A DNA stretch of 5,881 bases from Verrucomicrobiota bacterium (lineage in GTDB: Bacteria; Verrucomicrobiota; Verrucomicrobiia; Opitutales; Oceanipulchritudinaceae), in contig JAAAOD010000275.1 in NCBI GenBank assembly GCA_009908535.1, positions 1 to 5,881 on the forward strand, read 5' to 3'. Each line of letters begins with the position of its first letter. The first letter of the stretch is position 1. The position numbers were made by a program, and so were the translations under genes. The notes under the pieces were generated by a model, which saw nothing but the letters and a program-made list of their open reading frames with translations, was not told where the DNA came from and made no database searches. Positions 4,669-5,881 of the stretch are shown piece by piece.

Positions 4669-5881
4669 ATTCAATTTCGATGGGGTTGGTCGGGATGACT
4701 TCCACAATCTCCCGGGTTGTCGCGTCGTAGCGGACCATCAAATACCGGTACTGCGCTCCGCGCACCATCGGTTGCGTGTCCTTCACGAGGAGGTCGTACC
4801 AGCCGGAGCCCTGTTCCTCGTCATCGCTCGGATCGACAAGGATAAAGGGATCCTCGTTGCTGATGAGGCCGCCCGACTCGACGGTCGCGATGCTTTCCAT
4901 CATCGGACTGACCTGGTAAACGTCGCCCGAGACCTGAGGATAGCGCGCATTGGGTTGCTGATACCGGTAAAGAACAAAGGGGATCAGTGGGTCGCCGCTG
5001 ATATCGGTGAAAAGGAGCGATTCCACCCCGTCATCAACGTCGATATCTCGGGGATAAAGGAAATCCCACGGGGTCTTGGCCGGATCGGGGCGCTCACCGG
5101 AAGCGTAGCGGATTTTCCCTACGCGGACACCGGCCCCCGCGTAACTTCCGATGTTCACGGGCTTGGCGATGATGTCGTCGTGAAACCCGCTCAACTCCGG
5201 CAGCCCGCGGGCCGGCCATGGAACGTCCGGACCGCTGACGGTGGCGTCGGTGTCCGGATTCCACGTGAAGGTCTCTTCATTGCTGTATTCGCTGGTCCGT
5301 CCGCTCGGACCCACCGCCTTCACGCGGAACGTGTATTCAACACCGGATACGACTCCTTCCGCCGTGGCCACAAACTCCGGGCTGTTGCCGGGGGCGAGAC
5401 CGTTGGCAAGGCGCGTTGTGTAGGGAATCCAGAAACGCCCGTCCTCCTCGTACACGGTGCCCGCCGAGGGAAAATCGTCCCCGAGCGCGCCCGGCAGGTT
5501 GTCCGGATTGTCCGCCGTCATTTCGACGATGAAACGATCCACCCCGTACGGTGCACAGAACCACGTCACTGCCGCATTGGGGGATGCGGAAGTCCCCACG
5601 GCCTCCGGTGGAGCCAGCATCGGGGACGGAATCGGTTCCTTGCCTTCCACCCCGGTGCAGCCAAGCCGCACCATGGGACTGGGGTTGCCGTGCTCGTCGA
5701 ACAACTGCACGAAATAACAGATGCGGCTGTCGGAAGCCGGGAGGGTACTGTCGGTGACAATGACGCTGAGCACGTCGGACGCGGAATCAAGCCCCTGCTC
5801 GATCATGGACAGCTCCCCGTCGTCGATCCGTCGGTACACCTTCCATTCCTCCGTTGTCGGGGTCAGGTTGAATTCGATCGG
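4667..5881 (-). CDS. Large extracellular-type protein with FN3-like domains (3' part only)
   Basis: The frame is open from the window edge to TAA at 4667-4669, giving 404 visible residues. The in-frame GTG at 5839 is not a credible start: the 14 residues before it (PIEFNLTPTTEEWK) complete the first strand of an FN3-like domain that runs on into VYRRIDDGEL. FN3-like domain 1 covers visible residues 1-77, ending near CYFVQLFDEHGNPSPMVRLG. Domain 2 covers about 84-209, with a clear final hairpin (VEYTFRVKAVGPSGRTSEYS). The remaining ~195 residues are beta-rich, aromatic and acidic (VPWPARGLP, FVLYRYQQP, RYLMVRYDATTREIVEVIPT), with no family I recognise. Cysteines are at 55, 75 and 109. No C-terminal anchor or enzyme motif is visible. 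The gene probably encodes a large secreted or surface protein whose signal peptide lies off the window. It sits 11 bases before the next gene, so the two products may act together. Confidence 0.85.
   Translation of the reverse strand, partial: PIEFNLTPTTEEWKVYRRIDDGELSMIEQGLDSASDVLSVIVTDSTLPASDSRICYFVQLFDEHGNPSPMVRLGCTGVEGKEPIPSPMLAPPEAVGTSASPNAAVTWFCAPYGVDRFIVEMTADNPDNLPGALGDDFPSAGTVYEEDGRFWIPYTTRLANGLAPGNSPEFVATAEGVVSGVEYTFRVKAVGPSGRTSEYSNEETFTWNPDTDATVSGPDVPWPARGLPELSGFHDDIIAKPVNIGSYAGAGVRVGKIRYASGERPDPAKTPWDFLYPRDIDVDDGVESLLFTDISGDPLIPFVLYRYQQPNARYPQVSGDVYQVSPMMESIATVESGGLISNEDPFILVDPSDDEEQGSGWYDLLVKDTQPMVRGAQYRYLMVRYDATTREIVEVIPTNPIEIE
5255..5632 (-). other. FN3-like domain 2 of the partial upstream protein
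   Basis: Visible residues about 84-209. It opens with the proline-rich PSPMLAPPEAVGTSASPNAA, continues with the strand AVTWFCAPYGVDRFIVEM, and closes with GVEYTFRVKAVGPSGRTSEY, the YxFRVxAxxxxGxSxxS pattern of FN3 strands F and G. An insertion of about 40 residues (NPDNLPGALGDDF onward) makes it longer than the usual 90 or so residues. Confidence 0.65.

Overview
This is a high-GC bacterial window (roughly 60% or more G+C by eye). It is dominated by one minus-strand gene cluster, read from high to low coordinates. Its three genes, in transcription order, are: the 3' part of a gene for a large extracellular-type protein with fibronectin type III (FN3)-like domains (5881 to 4667, open at the window edge); a complete 1229-residue secreted, calcium-loop-rich multidomain protein (4655 to 966); and a rhomboid-family intramembrane serine protease (902 to 87, or from a TTG at 938). 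Gene spacings are 11 nt and about 27-63 nt. The ribosome binding site of the middle gene overlaps the stop codon of the first, so the three probably form one transcriptional unit whose promoter lies outside the window.

The 1229-residue protein is the centrepiece. It has a Sec signal peptide, then about 450 residues that read as a probable seven-bladed beta-propeller with an FG-GAP-type calcium loop. A chitobiase/hexosaminidase-C-like Ig module and three thrombospondin type 3 (TSP3)-like calcium loops follow. Next come about 425 residues I cannot assign, two more TSP3-like loops, and a C-terminal beta module ending in an aromatic, hydrophobic strand. No catalytic motif is visible, so it looks like a structural, adhesive or binding protein outside the cytoplasmic membrane. 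The upstream partial protein also looks like a non-enzymatic extracellular beta-sandwich protein. The rhomboid has its full catalytic signature and a short N-terminal domain resembling the cytoplasmic domain of E. coli GlpG.

At the left edge, the first 86 bases are the 3' end of an unidentified plus-strand gene. Its TGA directly abuts the rhomboid stop codon (TGATCA), so two transcription units converge with no intergenic space.

Organism: the mix of large secreted FN3/TSP3/hexosaminidase-C-like proteins, C-terminal modules ending in a 'FYR' strand, purine-rich Shine-Dalgarno sites and high GC is reminiscent of Verrucomicrobiota (Opitutae-like) or related PVC bacteria. This is an impression from architecture, not a proven assignment. 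I see no RNA genes, mobile elements, CRISPR arrays, origins or convincing terminators. The only non-coding stretches are the two short gaps inside the cluster.
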